Source of the DNA: Adineta vaga
Lineage: Eukaryota > Rotifera
DNA length: 64,000 nucleotides
NCBI GenBank assembly: GCA_021613535.1
Contig: CP075497.1
Span: forward strand, 6,758,001-6,822,000
Direction: 5' to 3'
Positions 1 through 14,610 of this stretch are shown here, one piece after another. The translations under genes were made by a program, and so were the position numbers. Within the stretch, counting starts at the first letter, position 1; each line of letters begins with the position of its first letter. The notes beneath the pieces were generated by a model that saw nothing but the letters and a program-made list of their open reading frames with translations, searched no databases and was not told where the DNA came from.

Positions 1-3000
1 TACAAGAAAAATGATAAAATCAAATTTTCATTTTTATTTGTTCGGTAAAATCAAATTTACTTGTAATGGCATTTCACTATCTAAGACAAATTTGGGTACA
101 AGTTTTGTCCATGCTTCAAATTTCTTTGTTTCCGGATCAATATAATAATCGAATACAGTACCTTGTATTGGAAATTTGACTGATTTGAATTCAGTTACCC
201 ACCATTTTGAAAATTCTAATCGATGATCAGTCAATTGATCTTGAAATAATGCTGAACCAAATGCCCATACACAAGCAAAAACGAAATAGAGTTCATACAA
301 TTCTTTAGGACAATCCGGTGGTGTATTTGAGGGTGTTAACATACATTCAAGTAAACGACATAACATATGAATATGTGCACCTTCGACAATAGGTGTAATT
401 TTTTTGAAACGAGCTTTAACAGCATCAAGACACATGGGTACGTATTTATCAAATAAAATTGTTAAATTCGCACGTTCAGATGTTAATTCACGTGTATCAA
501 TCCATGAAGCTACTTGAGGATTCCAACCAAGATCAGCAGGATTAATATATAAAATACCAGCACGTGAGACAGTAGCTGGTGTAGCTGTACGTAAATGACT
601 GATTTCAAAAAGAAGACGCATGGTTGGATTCAATGGGATACGTTCATTACTAGCTAATGTCAAGACTTTATTATCATCCATAACAGTATTTAATGATTCA
701 ATCCACATAGGATCAATGTCACCGTCGAGTACAATCCATTTTGGTCCTTAGAAAAAGAAAAATTTACAAAATTGATATGTTTAATTTTCATTTCTTACCA
801 TCAGATTGTACATTTGCTAAGTCACGCATAGTTGTAGAAAATAATCCATCTTTCCATTCACGTGTTGCTGGATTGATAATACCGAAAAGTTCATCATTTG
901 TTACAGCTTTTGGATTCAGATCGATAGCAACTGGTTTACGTTTTTGATTATGATAAGTACGATTTAATACTTTCCAAATTTGTGATTTGCCTGTGCCAGC
1001 ATTACCAACAATAAATACTGAATGACGTACTTCAAATAATTCTTGTAATTGAACAACTTTGAGAATAAATGAATCTTCTGGTTGAAGTTTAAGATCAACT
1101 GTAGCTTGTTTAATTAATTTTTCGAATTCAAGATTTCTATAAATTATAAATATATGTATAAAAGAAACGCAAGATATGGTTTTCATTAATCTTACCGTTT
1201 ACGTGGTACATCAAGTGCAGGAAACAGATCACCAATTAAACCCATAAAGACAGGCATATCATCTGTAACTATTTTTGGTATATTGAAATCACGTAAAGCA
1301 CGCATTAACACTTGATCTTCAGGTCGACCTGGATCGGATCGTCGAAGTGCACCAGCAACGACTAAGACAGATTTAATAGCTCGTAAACCCCAATCATAAT
1401 GATCCTAAAATATTTCTCAAAATTTAATTATCACTGAATGTACAATAAACATACTTGTTTCGATAATAATTCTTTACATAATGAATAGAGTGTAATAAAT
1501 TTTCGAGCTAATAAACGAGCATCAGTAAAACCTTCTGCAACCATCATAATTTCAGAAATTAAATCAAAATCTGGGACAACCATAGCACATGGACTAGAAA
1601 ACAATAGATGTAATTCGAATAGAAAAATGAATTCGATTTAGTTTTACCGAAAGAGTGCTTTCAAATTTTCGGGTAATTCAGTTCGACCAGCATAACCAGG
1701 ATTCATTGTAATAAAAAGACCAACAGTACGATTAAGACGAATATCTTCGCCCATAAATGAAAATCGTAATTTCTTTTCTCGAATAGCATCCTAAAATTAA
1801 AAGAAAAATAAATCAATAAAATACTTCCCAAAACGATATCATTTACTTGAATAGTTTTCACTTGTACAGCAATAACAGAAAGTACTTCAACAGAAATTCG
1901 ATTGAATTCATCGAAACAACCCCATGCACCTTAAAAATATTCAAAATTTTCATTCCATAAAACAAAATCAAGTCGAATCATTTACCTGTTTGAGCTAATC
2001 CTTTATAGATATTACCACATGATTTATAATCCATCTGTTCTGAGCAATTGAATACATAGACCATAATACCTAAAGCACGTCCTAAATCTTTCGTTGTTTC
2101 CGTTTTACCCGTTCCAGCTGGACCAGCAGGTGCACCACCCATAATTAAATGTAACGATTGTGTTAATGTAATATAACAACGATCTGTCAATGGTGTAATA
2201 ACTAAACGTGGTTGATTACCAAGATATTCATGAGCATAACGAAATTGTGCATCACAAATATTAGCAAAACAATCTTTTTCTTTTTCATCCCATCGATGAC
2301 GTAACTGACATTGCCACATAAAATCATTGACACTTTCACATTTACTTGCAATCAATTTCGTAACGACATCACGAGCATGGACATCGATCTAAATTGAAAC
2401 GAAGAAAATGCCTTATTTTTTTAACAAGTTCAATCAACTACGTACAGTACAAATAGTCATAATCTTTTGTCGATCTCCAGCCGATAAATCACCTAGTAAA
2501 TGTACAATCAATGCATTCAATTGTGTGACTTGTTTACGATAGTAATCTTTCAATGCATTTTCATAACCTTCTTCTAATTTAGCAAAAGCAGCACAAACTT
2601 CAACAGTCCACCAAATTTGTGAACCAGTCAATGCAACTTGAGCAGGATAATCCATAATCCATTGATCACGTGCTTTATCTTCATAAGCACCAACAGCTTC
2701 AGTTAAATGATGTCGTACTGTTTCACATTGTTTTTCAAGAAGTCTACAAAAAAAATTGTATAATATTAAATCAAATGTTTCGCATGATTTTACCGATTAA
2801 GCCAAACTTCAACTTGACCATTAAGATCACATGACGATGGAAATGGCATATATTCTCCATCTTTCGCCCACATAGCTGTTGCAATTTTAGTTGTATGACC
2901 ACGTTCTTCAGTTAATTTCAATTTTGCCATTGAGTCAAATAATTTTGTTAAATGACGCATAACTTTTTCGGGTTCATTACCATTTGATAAAATATCAAGT

Positions 3001-6000
3001 AGATCAGCAGCTGAAACGAAATAAAATCTAAACAAAGAAAAAACAGTTTAATTGAGACACTTTTTTTTTGAAGGAAAAAAATCTCTTACCTTGGAAATGC
3101 TAATCGTTTTGTTTCGAGATAATCAGCTAATGCTTTTTCACACAAAGATAATCTTGCTTTAATATCTTCTAAACGATCATTTAATTTTTCACGATTTGTA
3201 CAACGAACAACATTTAAATCTTTTCCATTCTCTTCAGATGTAGCACGAAAATCTTTATCAATCGTATCGAAACGTCGTGAATCTTCTGGTAATTGATTAC
3301 GAATATCTTGTGAACCAATAAAAATCGATTCCAAATGTGACCATGTCTTTTGTACTTCCATGAGAATATGAATAACTTGATCAGCTTGTGATAAACTTCG
3401 TTGCCAATCGGTGACTTCTTTTAGAAAATGTGCGATATATTTCGATGTTAACATATTTTGTAATTGAACTTGATTTTCTTCTAAGACTTCAATTAATTCT
3501 TCTTGAACAACAATTAATGGTAATTTCGTACGTGTATGTGGTTCGAGTGTAAATTCCATTGATTTCCATGTATTATCTAATTCCCGTAAGACTTTTTCCA
3601 TGGCCATTTCTTTAACTGCTTTATCGACAATATTTTTAACTTCATCTTCATATTGATGGAGACGTAAAGCAACGAGATCAGCGAATGTTGTCGAATCAGT
3701 CATTTCAAATTGAACACCAGTTGCTTGCATTAATTCCAGCCAATGGCGTTCACGAATAGCTGGATTTTGTAATTCAGTGACAGCACGTAATGATGTCATC
3801 ATATTTTTGACTGCATCATCAAGACCAGTATAAGCATTCCAAGCGCGCATTTCTTTATCCAGAGCTAAATTGAATCTCACATGAAATATTAACAAAATGT
3901 TAAATCAAATTATTTTACCTCGAATATCTTTTGCGAATTTTTTACATTCTTGATCCATCTATTTTGTATAGAAAAAGAAACATGATTTGATTAAATAAAT
4001 TTGCAGATTAAACCTACCGTTTCCGCATTAATTTCACGCCATTTTGTTTTTTTCCAATCGTCGAATTGTGTTCGAACTAAATAGATGTAATCCCAAAGTT
4101 GTTTGAGTAATTTAATTTCTTTTCGACATTGTTTAACTTGTTTAAAGTCTGGTACAGTTACTTCAAATAAGGCTGCAGAATTATTTAATCCTTGCATTTC
4201 ACCTTCCATAGCTGTAACTTTTGCATTAGCTTGATCTAATTTTCGATATACTTGTGTTTGATCATATGCATAAGGTACTTCTTTACGAAATTGTTCTCGA
4301 AATTCATATTGTCGAACATCAAAGGTCGCAACTTTTCGACGAAGATTAGCGACTTCATTGGTTTGTAATGGTGCTACTTGTTGTTTAGCTTGAAGAGCAA
4401 GTTTCTTTGTATTTGCCCATTTTTCTGGTAAAACATTCAAACGTTCATAAACATCATCATGAATTTCTTGTCCATAAGTTTTTAAGAATTCAAGTTTTTG
4501 TTTAATTGGTTCGAACATCGCATCAAATTTTGTTTGTTTTTCACGTACAGCACCAAGATGAGCCATAACATCGACTAGTGCATTATAATCTCCGTCTTTG
4601 ATTGTTACACTCAGACCTTTATCATGTAGTTTGATAAAATCAGATAATTCTTGTAAACTAAAACAAGAACAAAAAGTTTGAAATCTTTTCTTTTCTTTTG
4701 GATTATTCTTACCTGTTAGTTACATCATCGATTAGATGTTGTTTGAACATAAATGACCATTTCTTAGCAATATTGAGTAAAGCTTGTTTAAATGGTCGAG
4801 AATCGACTCGAAACCATTTATCTAAAATTTTCGTATCATCAAATTTACTAACTTCATCATAGATGCCTTCATATGTATCAACTTGTTCTTTGAATTGTTG
4901 TAATGTTGGTGGATTTTGTGGCACACCTTGTTCACTATTAGCATCGATTTCTTCCTGCGTTAAAACATGTCCATAGAGTAAGAATTGTCGCATAAATTCC
5001 TGTCGATCATCCACCCACAGATAAGCATATTTATTAAACATCGCACGATATTCATTTGCTTTAGTAATAACAGCATTAATACGATCAATAAATTCTGTTC
5101 GAATATCTGATAAATCATGCATATGTTCTAATGCATCTTGATAATTTCCTTGTTTCGTATGACTGGCAAGACGTGGAATTAATGAACCTTGTTTATAAAT
5201 TGTACTAAGAAGATCTTCAACTAATTCTAAGAATGTATTTTTATCACTTTCATCCATCGATGGATTAAATACCATATTTGGTTGCTAGAAAAGACAAAGT
5301 TTGATTTCGAAATCATCTGTACAATAGTATCAAATTACTTGTAATTGTAATTGTGCTTCGAAAAGTGGATCAGGATTATTTACTGGATCTGTTTCACGCA
5401 TGAAAAACATTAGATTACAATAAATAATCTTTTTAAATCCTTCTAAAACCATTTGATCAACATAATCGACATAGTTTCTCCAAGCATCCGTATCGAAATT
5501 TTCAACTTTAAGTGATTTACCATTCTCTTCTAATAAACCATGAATTTTCTTTCCTGCTTCATCAATTTCTTTATAACGAGTATTTAATCGTTGTTCTTTA
5601 TCATCAAGAAACAATAGTGTCGATTTGCCTTCTGATCGTTTGTATAATGGAACATCCTGCCAAGTTGACATTAAACGTTGAATTTGTTCAACATTCGCTT
5701 TCGCCTTATGTAAACGATTTTCTAAATCATGAACTTCTGAACGTGTTTTGACAATATAATCTCCAATTTCTAAAAACAAACCGATAAAAATCATTTTTCA
5801 TTTCATAAATCGAATATTTTTCCTTCGAAATTGTGTGTGAATGAAAAGAAACGTAACGAAACATTGAGAACAATCATGCGAAAGAAAACAAACCCTTGTA
5901 TAGTTTAGATTCAACTAGGAATAATTCTATGCATATATATATAGATATAAGTAATTCGTTTTTATATCGATGTATAAATGAGAAAATGAGCGAAGAAATT

Positions 6001-8925
6001 CCAAGAAAAAACATGATCTTTACCTGGTGCTGCCCATGTTAAAGTTTTTTCTGCTTGTGTTAAATTTTGATCAATTTCGTCGAGTTGTTTTTGAACAAGT
6101 GGCTTTTCAACATCAAGAACTGTCAGACGAATTTTATTGTAGGATGTTGTTGTATAATCAAGATTTGTCACATAATTAATAAATTTTTCATTTTCATCAT
6201 ACATTTTCTTAGCTTCTTCAGGAATTTTCGCTGTACTACCAACTTCTGTTGTTTGTTGCATATATTTAACTTCGCGCAAAACACCGATTAACTAAGAAAA
6301 TTAAAAGAATTTTATTGAAAAGATCGATAATGAAGATTTACTTGTGGATCGAAATTTGTTTTGACAAGTTTGGTGATCTCGAACGAGTAAATTTTGTTTT
6401 AAATTAAAATTAGCAGCTTGAACCACTGTTTTTGCCCATTCAAGAAAGATACTTTGAGCGAAAGCATTCAATAATTCAAGTAATTCAGCGTGTTTAGCAA
6501 TAGCACGTTTGCCTTCATAAGTATCTTTTGCACTAGAGAAAAAGAAATCGAATTTATCATTTATTTTTCAGTGAACTGATACTTACGCATATTCAAGTTT
6601 TAAAAATGAATCCATTGGTTCATTAATACGATCTTTCATTTCATCGACCCTATAATTAACATGAAATTTCCTTCGAGAAAACTAAATAAAGAAAAAGATT
6701 TTTACCATTCTAATGACCCAGCAACCGGTGGTTGATTTCGATGTAATTCAATAGTTCCATGTTCTCGTTTATGTGCCATTTGTCTTTCATAAACTTCATG
6801 TGCAGCATCAATTTCTTGTTCAACTGAAATTGTTAAACGATCATAATTTCGAGCGAATGCTTCATAGATAATTGGTCTTTCTAACATTGGAGTAAACATT
6901 CCAACGAGTTTAAATTGACTACTCAAACAATTTGAATCATCGAATGCTTGATTAATAATTGCAGCTAATTTCAATTCCATATCTCGAAGGAATTGTTTGA
7001 AACGTACAATATCCTCAAGAAATTCCTGAACAAAAAAAGAGTTGAGATGAAAAAAGAATGTGAAGAATTTGATAAAAATCTACATACGTCAGATGATGGA
7101 TCTAATGGATCATATTTCTTATTACTCATTGTTTCAAATTCATCTTTAAATTGTTCGAAAATATTGAATACTAATGATGTCAATGTTTTGCCTTTTGTTC
7201 CTGAAAAAAGAAAAAGTATCGATATTTCATTCTGACATATTCATTTCTCTAACCTCCAATTTCGACTTTTTCCAATCGAAGAAATTCACTAGCTGTTAGA
7301 AATAGATCTTGAATAATTCGTACACGTGCCATAAATAGATCCCATTTAGCAAAGACTAATTTCGGTGAAAAATCAAATTCTTTAACGACTTCACCATTTT
7401 TGAAATAATTTTTCAAATTTCCTTTGTATTGTTTATATGCATTTTCATATGCTTCAAGTGCACGAACTGTTTGATTGATCTTTTCCATTGATTCATCTGG
7501 TTCACCTTTGAATAAATCAAGTGGTTCCATGAATTCCGAAGCCTAAAAATTGAAATCAATAAAATCGTATTCTTTTTTCAATCTTATGAATTATACTTGT
7601 TTCATAATTAGATTATTTAATTCTTGTAATAAAACGATAATACGTGCTGGTCGACGATAGGCTTTACAATTAGCCCACATTAAACAGATTGCATGAAACA
7701 TAGGTCCATAGAGTGATGAAGTTTCACCAAAATCAGTTGTTTCAATTCCATCAAAATGTTGTGCAACTGGTTTAAGATAAAGATCAATTTCTTTTGCTTC
7801 ATCTAATGATTCATTAACATCATTTAATAACGATTCAAAAGCTGGATAATAACTAGAATTTGTTTTTTGTAATAATTCAGCCATTTTTTTCACACGTGGA
7901 TCATTTAACTATGAAGAAGAACAAATTTTAACAAAGAAATATGTCATCAAGAAAAATTCTTACTTGTTCATAAATGCTTAAGAGATTGTTATATCGTGAT
8001 CGCCAAAATTCGACTTCTACACTTGGTAATGGACTTCCACCATCTAATAGTGCTTGAGATGAATCTTTTTTCAAAACATCTTGTACTTGATGTGACCAAT
8101 CGATAACAACTGATTCAATAGCATGCAATAATGTACTATCAACTGCAGGACCATGACCATTATCTTGACTTCCATTACCCATATCATCTATAACACGTTC
8201 AGCACCAACTGGAACTGGTAGAAGTGTTTTTCCTATAAATAAAATTGATTATTTATGCCATTCTATAAGATCCTTTTTTTCCTGTTGCTAAGAAACGAAT
8301 TGTAAGTCTTATGACTCGAACACCAATTCTGTTGCTTACTTAGCAACCGATAAACAAGTTTTTTGGAAGAATATGAAATAAACAAACCTTTCATTTGTCC
8401 ATTGAGTATATGCACTTTACTTTTGATACCCATTGCATGTCGAAGAATATCTTGTGAGAGAACTTTTGGCCAGGCTTCATTATTCGATGGATTTTGTAAA
8501 ATAGGAATAAGTAACTAGAGAAAATTTACATCGATATGAATGTGTTTTCAATAAATAAAACAATTTACTTCATCAATCATGGCTGATAATTGTTCGACTG
8601 GTGATGTTGATAAATCACCGTACATGATAACATCACGTAAGATGGCATCTTTAGGAACTGCTTCACGACGTTTTTTGATAAAATAACATGTTTTATTTTT
8701 CACAACACTTGGAAATGCTGTACTCGGTTGAAGTGAACCGGCTGTTGTATATTGAATGATAAGAATTTGATTATCAGCTTTGTCAAAAAAGTCGTGTAAC
8801 ATTATTTTGCATTCTTCGGTCGCATACATTTTACCGAATTTATCTGACTTAAGTTTCAGAGTTTTCAGTACATAATCAGCAACAAAATAGATCCGAGGAT
8901 CATTTAATTCGAGTTCTTCAGCCAT
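1..8925 (-). CDS. Axonemal outer-arm dynein heavy chain, beta type (DNAH9/11/17-like), N-terminal half, cut by window edge
   Basis: Motor subunit of the ciliary outer dynein arm; it hydrolyses ATP and slides microtubule doublets. About 24 exons with short introns encode roughly 2,450 residues, about half the family's usual 4,400-4,500. Reading from the start at 8925 ([10 protein letters not shown]), the tail and linker come first, then AAA1 with P-loop GPAGTGKT near 2103-2129, Walker B CFDEFNR (about 1850-1927) and [10 protein letters not shown] (about 1649-1789). AAA2 follows, with GNAGTGKS near 983-1010 and Walker [11 protein letters not shown] at about 715-746. The protein follows the DNAH9/11/17 group along its whole length. 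The last visible exon is 61-746; a GT donor at 60 shows that the gene continues to the left, so the stop at 34 is intronic read-through. Most introns are about 50-60 bp; those at about 5772-6023 and 8236-8385 are longer. No frameshift was seen. Which of the three vertebrate paralogues it matches best cannot be settled. Confidence 0.95.
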
Positions 8926-10274
8926 TTTGTCTTTGTCACAGACAAATTTGAACAGCTGTTGTATCGATTAACAATAATGAAAAGATTCTAATACGAATTT
9001 TTCTTTTTCTTTTTGCTCAACGACCAGACGATGCTAAAGAAGACGAGTGAAAAGTGCTTTGAGAGAAAGAAAGTAAACTATGGCGACGAATAGCGAAATA
9101 TATTTTAAAAAATGAGAGAAAAGTTTTTTCACTCTATATATATTTTTAATGTAATGTATAGACTACACACACACACACACACATTTGCTATTCTCTCCGT
9201 TAACAGTTTCTCCTTGTTTCTACCTTGTTCCGGTCGATGAAATGAATGTATGAGAACAAACAGAGAGAGAGAGAGAGAAAAAAGAACAAATAACAATCTA
9301 TCCTACCACTACCACCTAACTTCTCAACAATCGGTTTCTATGCACACAGATGAACTGATGTTGTTGTTTTATAAAACATTACTTCACTCCATTATTGAAA
9401 AAAAAACGAAGAACGAAAAAAGAAGACGACGATGAAATATTTTGTTTCGATTTATTGATTAAGTAAAAAACATTACTGCTAAGGACAACAATCAGCAATG
9501 ATGTAACAGATGAAAAGAGATTCATCGAAATTTATGCAGATATAATGAATCAGTTCTTTTGGAAATTCTAGAACTCTATCAGTACAAAGTTAAGGATGAA
9601 ATTATTTTTCTAGTTGAACGAACTTCTATTTATAAAGAAATTTAAATTTCATTAAAACTAAAGCATAAGTATATTTAGCTATTGACTTTCTCTTGATTAC
9701 ATTATATGAGAAGTGAATTGAAGATATTGTTAATAACCATGAGCTTTTTGTAATGAATATCGATAAGTTTCTTTTCCTTCATATTGGCACGAAAGAATCA
9801 CTATTATGAATATTCTCTTTCTCTTAAGTAAATATACACGACGGATCATTATTCAAACCATAACTTTCTTATTGTATATTCAATGAACATGTCAAATGAA
9901 TTCCGTAAAATACTCAATAATACCTTGAATGAAATTAAGTTTTTTCTAATTAAGAAAAATGACATGAAAATTTTCTTGTTTTTCTGTTAAAATATGAATA
10001 ATGACTATCGATGATTGTTACTTATACAGAATTTGTCTATCTTTTCATTGTTATCAATACATTTACAATAGGATCGACAAGAGATTTGATTCATTTATAA
10101 TTGTGATATTTTATTGTCGAAAAAAAAAGTTGCTCGCTCAACAAATTCATGCAGGCAACAATGAAATTATTAATAAGTAAATGTACAATACACAAAAATA
10201 ACATTTTGTTTATCTGACAATTTCTTATTTTTAACACGATAATACTATCTGATCAAGAATATCAAATTAAACGA
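8926..10274. other. Intergenic region, dynein 5' flank to SETDB1 3' flank
   Basis: About 1.35 kb with no supported gene. It holds the presumed promoter side of the dynein gene and the 3' flank of the SETDB1-like gene. A (AC)9 microsatellite lies at 9165-9182 and a (GA) run near 9262-9279. The short open frame at 9250-9435 is low-complexity and has no coding character. Confidence 0.7.
9165..9183. repeat. (AC)n microsatellite
   Basis: Nine uninterrupted AC dinucleotides upstream of the dynein start codon. A simple repeat with no sign of function. Confidence 0.9.
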
Positions 10275-13200
10275 CTAGAGAACTCGACGACGACATTCAG
10301 ATGAACCACAATTACAATCCATTCGACGTCCAGCGATTTCACCGACGGTATAATTATAATCCCAACTAAATTATAAACAATAAAACAAATCATTAGACAA
10401 AAACTAAAACACAAATCTTATCTGTACCATAATTCTGTTCCTGCTCGAATTGTTTTCGTCGTAAAAAATCCAATCCATGGAAAATGTATGTCATGTGTCT
10501 AGAAATGTATTAAACAAGAAATTCATTGAATATGCCGATTTGAAATTCAAATAACATACATCAACAAAAACGTTTTGTACTGCAATATTTGGTGAACATG
10601 AATGATTAAAATATCGACCAATATTTCCAATTAATTTCGCATCAAGTGTATAGACAACTCCATCATATTCGGGTAATAATGTTCGATTTAACATTGAATT
10701 ATTATTTGTCTCTTCTAATGTTACTTTCGGAGGTTTTTTTGTTGTTTTTTTATTTGATGTTTCACGTGAACGCAAATTTCGTGTTCGAGTATTCACTAAA
10801 ATTCGATAATAGAACATCTATTCATCATAAATTAATAGATCCTATACTTGTTTCTGTATTTGTCGAAGGAACTTTATTCTCATCATCTTCTTCATCGGAT
10901 TCTAAATGTATACCACCCTCTTCATCTTCGTCTGAGTCATCATTGATATTCTTTTTTTTTGTAAAAAGAAAAACAAAAGCAATGAAAATAGTTTTTGTCT
11001 TCATACAAAGATTTTACTTCGAAAAAATCTAAATCTGCTTGATATTCATCACCAATCAATTTTCCTCTTTCATCTGCTTGTTCACTCGTAAATATTTCAC
11101 CTGAATATACACTAATAAATGTTCCTAATGGAAGATCATGTAATGTTCGAACACCCCAACCACGACCCACAGTTTTAAATAACTAAATGACAAATCAAAA
11201 AAGAGACAATCAAGATTCAAAGTGATTTTGAATTTTAACAGAAAAAAAAACAAATCATTACCTGTAATTGAGCAATAATTCCATTTTGAACGACTCGATT
11301 TGAACATGTATCTTTATTACATGAACATCTACTATTACATTCATAAATACCTCCAGGTGCATTTTTATATAAACGTCGAAAACCATAACCAAGTTGATAG
11401 AGAATTTCTGCTTGACTTTTATGTTTCTTTTTCATTGCTTTAACACGATCATCTCCAATTAATTCGGCATATTTCAATGTACGTAACCAACCTATTATAT
11501 ATATATATTTGTGAACGAAAAAGGTCAACTATCAATAACTTACAAGCACATTGAATTCGATTTCGACAACCATCTGTACATGAACAACAAGTCATCGTTG
11601 GATCGTTAATCACCATATCAACTCCTTCAACAGGTGTTCGTTCAACACGATAAGTAAATGTTGAACTTGGTTGTTCATCATCAACTTCATTAACAGCTGA
11701 AATTGGAACATTTTCTTGACCATTTGATATATCTGAATTGATTAGTTTTCCATCTGAACAATACGACTGTTTGATATTAACTAAACTATCAAAGACAAAT
11801 AATTCAATTGATAGTCTAGATTGCGTTTCATGAAGATAATTATCAACTTGTGCTTCATTCGAAAGTTTTCTTCCACCTAAAACGAAATAAAAAATTTGTT
11901 TTTATAATTTTTTTAATGATTATTTAAAAATAACAAACATGGAGCACGATAGATTAAAATTGCTCGTATATTTTTCACACGAACATCATTTGCTTTTTTG
12001 ATTCGTATAGTTTCAAGAATTGTCCATTGACATGCAATTGGTTTTAAATATGGATTCATTGTTCTTGGCAATTGTGAGAAATATTTTTCTGCATACTTCA
12101 CACATTTATGAGAACAATAATGTGGAGTAAAATCTTTTGAATAATGTAATAGGAAATTTTCTGTTAATTCGAGAAATAATGGATTAATAACCATTTTTGG
12201 ATTTGAATGTGTCTATAATGTACAAAAATAAGACGATTCAATTTTCAGTTCATTGGTTTTTTTTCGATGATAGAACCTACATGAATAGGACGTGATTGTA
12301 CGGATGTAATAATATGATCTGTTGTAGAAGTATGATTTGTTGAACAAGGTTGAAGTGCAAGTGATTCAGTTGAAGTAGGTACGGATTTTGATACATCATG
12401 TTCAGATGGTACTCGAGCACGTTTGATAGGTCCTAAAGAATGGTAGTGATATGAACAAAATAAGCATAATAAATGACAATGTTTCATAATAGTTCTGTTC
12501 TTAGTTTGCTTACTGAAAGAAAAAACGGATAACTCCCTTACTTGTTTCATCAATTGCTTGATCTGCAGTTCGAACATTTTTCGTTTTCATCTGATCATTC
12601 AAACAGATGATTTCTGGTGCATTAGTTTTTCTCGCTGATAAATGTTGTCTTGCTGAATGTCTACCTAATCCATGAATGTTAACTTTATTCTGTGTAATAT
12701 AATAATTATTCATTTGTTCAATTAATGTTGAACCACGATAAATCCATGAACGTTGTTTTGTATTATTTACTTCAATTAGCATCATCGAACAATCAATCTG
12801 TATAACAGTTGCTTGGAGAAAAGCATTTCGATTATTCGAATTAAAATTTCGTATTTTAACTGTTGTTCCTTCTTTTGCGCGTAACATTAAACGTTCGGGA
12901 TAGGATTTAAAATAACTATTGAGGAAATTATTTTCACATTCGAACGTTTGATCAAGACAAATATGAATTTCAGATGAGAGATGATAACTCGCTGATATAT
13001 TTTCATTATCTTCAGTAAAAAATATTAAACAACGATAATTATTATTCTTTCCCGGTTCTTCACCAATTATACCATAACGACGTTGTTTTGTTTGATGATC
13101 AACAATCATTACTCGTAATTTTAATGGTAAAATGATATTCTTTTCGCACGCTTTACCAAAATAAAGATAGTTTGTTGGTATTTCATAGGTTTTTTTTGTT

Positions 13201-14116
13201 AATTCATCTAATATATCAACTTTTTTCGTATTCACTAAATCAGCAATGAATGTATTAGTTATGCCTATAGCTGGTAAACGTAAATCATGATGATTTTGAA
13301 TGCAAACTGGTGTAGATAAGAAAATCATATGTATTGCTTTATAATTCACATGAATGGGTTGTGCAGGCGTTGAACTTAAATGAATAATTGAATCATCTGA
13401 AAATTGCGGATTATTATTGAATAATAAAAACAATTTTTGTATAATATCGTTATTTTCATTTAATTGTTTGGAGATTTGTTCGATTTTGAAATGATTTAAT
13501 TGTTCTAATTCATAGATAATTGCACGAAAATATTGAATAGTAAAACAATTCTTGAAATTTTCTATAAGATAATTTGTATAATTTTCTAGAATAGATTTCG
13601 AATGAGATTCCGAACGAATTGAATTGGAAAGAAGTTTATCAGAGAAAAAGACATCATCCATTTCTAAATAACGTTGCATACATAATTTACTAAACGTTTC
13701 TAACCATTTATAATCAAGTTTTTGACGATTAATTGTCGAAAATAATAAACGATAATCATCAGGTTTTAATAAATCAAATAAACGTAAGAGAATAGGTTCA
13801 ACTGTAGATGATTGACGAAGTTTTCCTAAAAATTAAGAACATCCTTTTCATTACTATCTTCTTTTAGAATAATCAAAAATCAGTCTATCACTTCCCGATA
13901 GAAATGCATCATTGAAAATAATAAGCGATATTTAGTTTTATTACTCATACACAATTCCTCTATCTTGTAACTTTCACTTACGTAGATATAGTCGTTCATC
14001 ATCGAATGGTCTCAATACATTCTCAATATCCATTCTAAAGAAAACAAAAAAGTCTAAAAATCGATAACTAATCAATTTTACCGTAGTAAACTAAATCTTT
14101 GTCCATCATTTGGCAT
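10275..14116 (-). CDS. SETDB1: SETDB1/Eggless-like histone H3K9 methyltransferase with Tudor, MBD, pre-SET and split SET
   Basis: Nuclear lysine methyltransferase family that trimethylates H3K9 and silences chromatin. Domains in order: an N-terminal region; Tudor modules (about 12700-13200, including [11 protein letters not shown]); an MBD (about 11790-12070, [11 protein letters not shown] then IYRAPC and [14 protein letters not shown]); a Cys-rich pre-SET (about 11285-11620, [15 protein letters not shown] then CSCNKDTC); and a SET domain opening with [13 protein letters not shown]. The SET is interrupted by a basic, Ser-rich insert (about 10700-10930), then resumes with [13 protein letters not shown] and ends in a post-SET ([14 protein letters not shown], stop 10275-10277). 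This split SET and MBD layout is diagnostic for SETDB1; the insert is much shorter than in human SETDB1. The NHSCSPN substrate/SAM motif is intact, so activity is likely. The start at 14116 ([11 protein letters not shown]) is the first in-frame ATG and lies 28 bp downstream of a T-rich AG acceptor (14144-14145); ATG 14033 is an alternative. Length is about 1,000 residues. Confidence 0.93.
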
Positions 14117-14610
14117 GTTCTTCTCAAAATTTCAGGTAATAATCTAAAAATTATTTGTATACGAAAATTGTCATAAGACAAATATAAAAGAACTCTTTGT
14201 TTTTTTTTATTGATGTTTTTGATATCGTGCAATCTCGTTTGTCAGAGACAAAGAAATATCGTGTCAAACGAGTAGAAAACAAAGTGATAAATAATTTTTC
14301 GTGTTTTACAAAGCAGACGAGCAAATCAATGACACATAGTTTAGAAGGAAGAAAAAGTAAGAGAGCTTAATAAACACTCGTTATTGCTCAATTATAGGCA
14401 GCAAATCGAATTAAAAAACAATTGCGCAAAAAAAAAACAAAATTCAACACAAAAAAAAGAGAGAAAGAGACGAATTTTTGTTTAGATTTGCTATTTACAT
14501 CAACGAAGAAGCAGATTTTGTTGAGATTTATAAAATAAGAAACTGTTCGTAAAGATTTTCTTTTCTGTCGTAAAAATAGAGTTATTCTTTTCTTTCGAGA
14601 ATATTCTTCT
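14117..14610. other. Intergenic region between SETDB1-like and RSBN1-like genes
   Basis: About 490 bp separate two genes in the same orientation. It is A/T-rich with poly(T) and GA-rich stretches. It must hold the 5' flank of the SETDB1-like gene; no gene is seen. Confidence 0.65.

Noticed and set aside
34-60. Stop codon at 34-36 as the end of the dynein gene
   Set aside because: A GTAAAT donor at 60 follows MPLQ, where related dyneins continue, and only AAA1-AAA2 have been reached; the stop is intronic.
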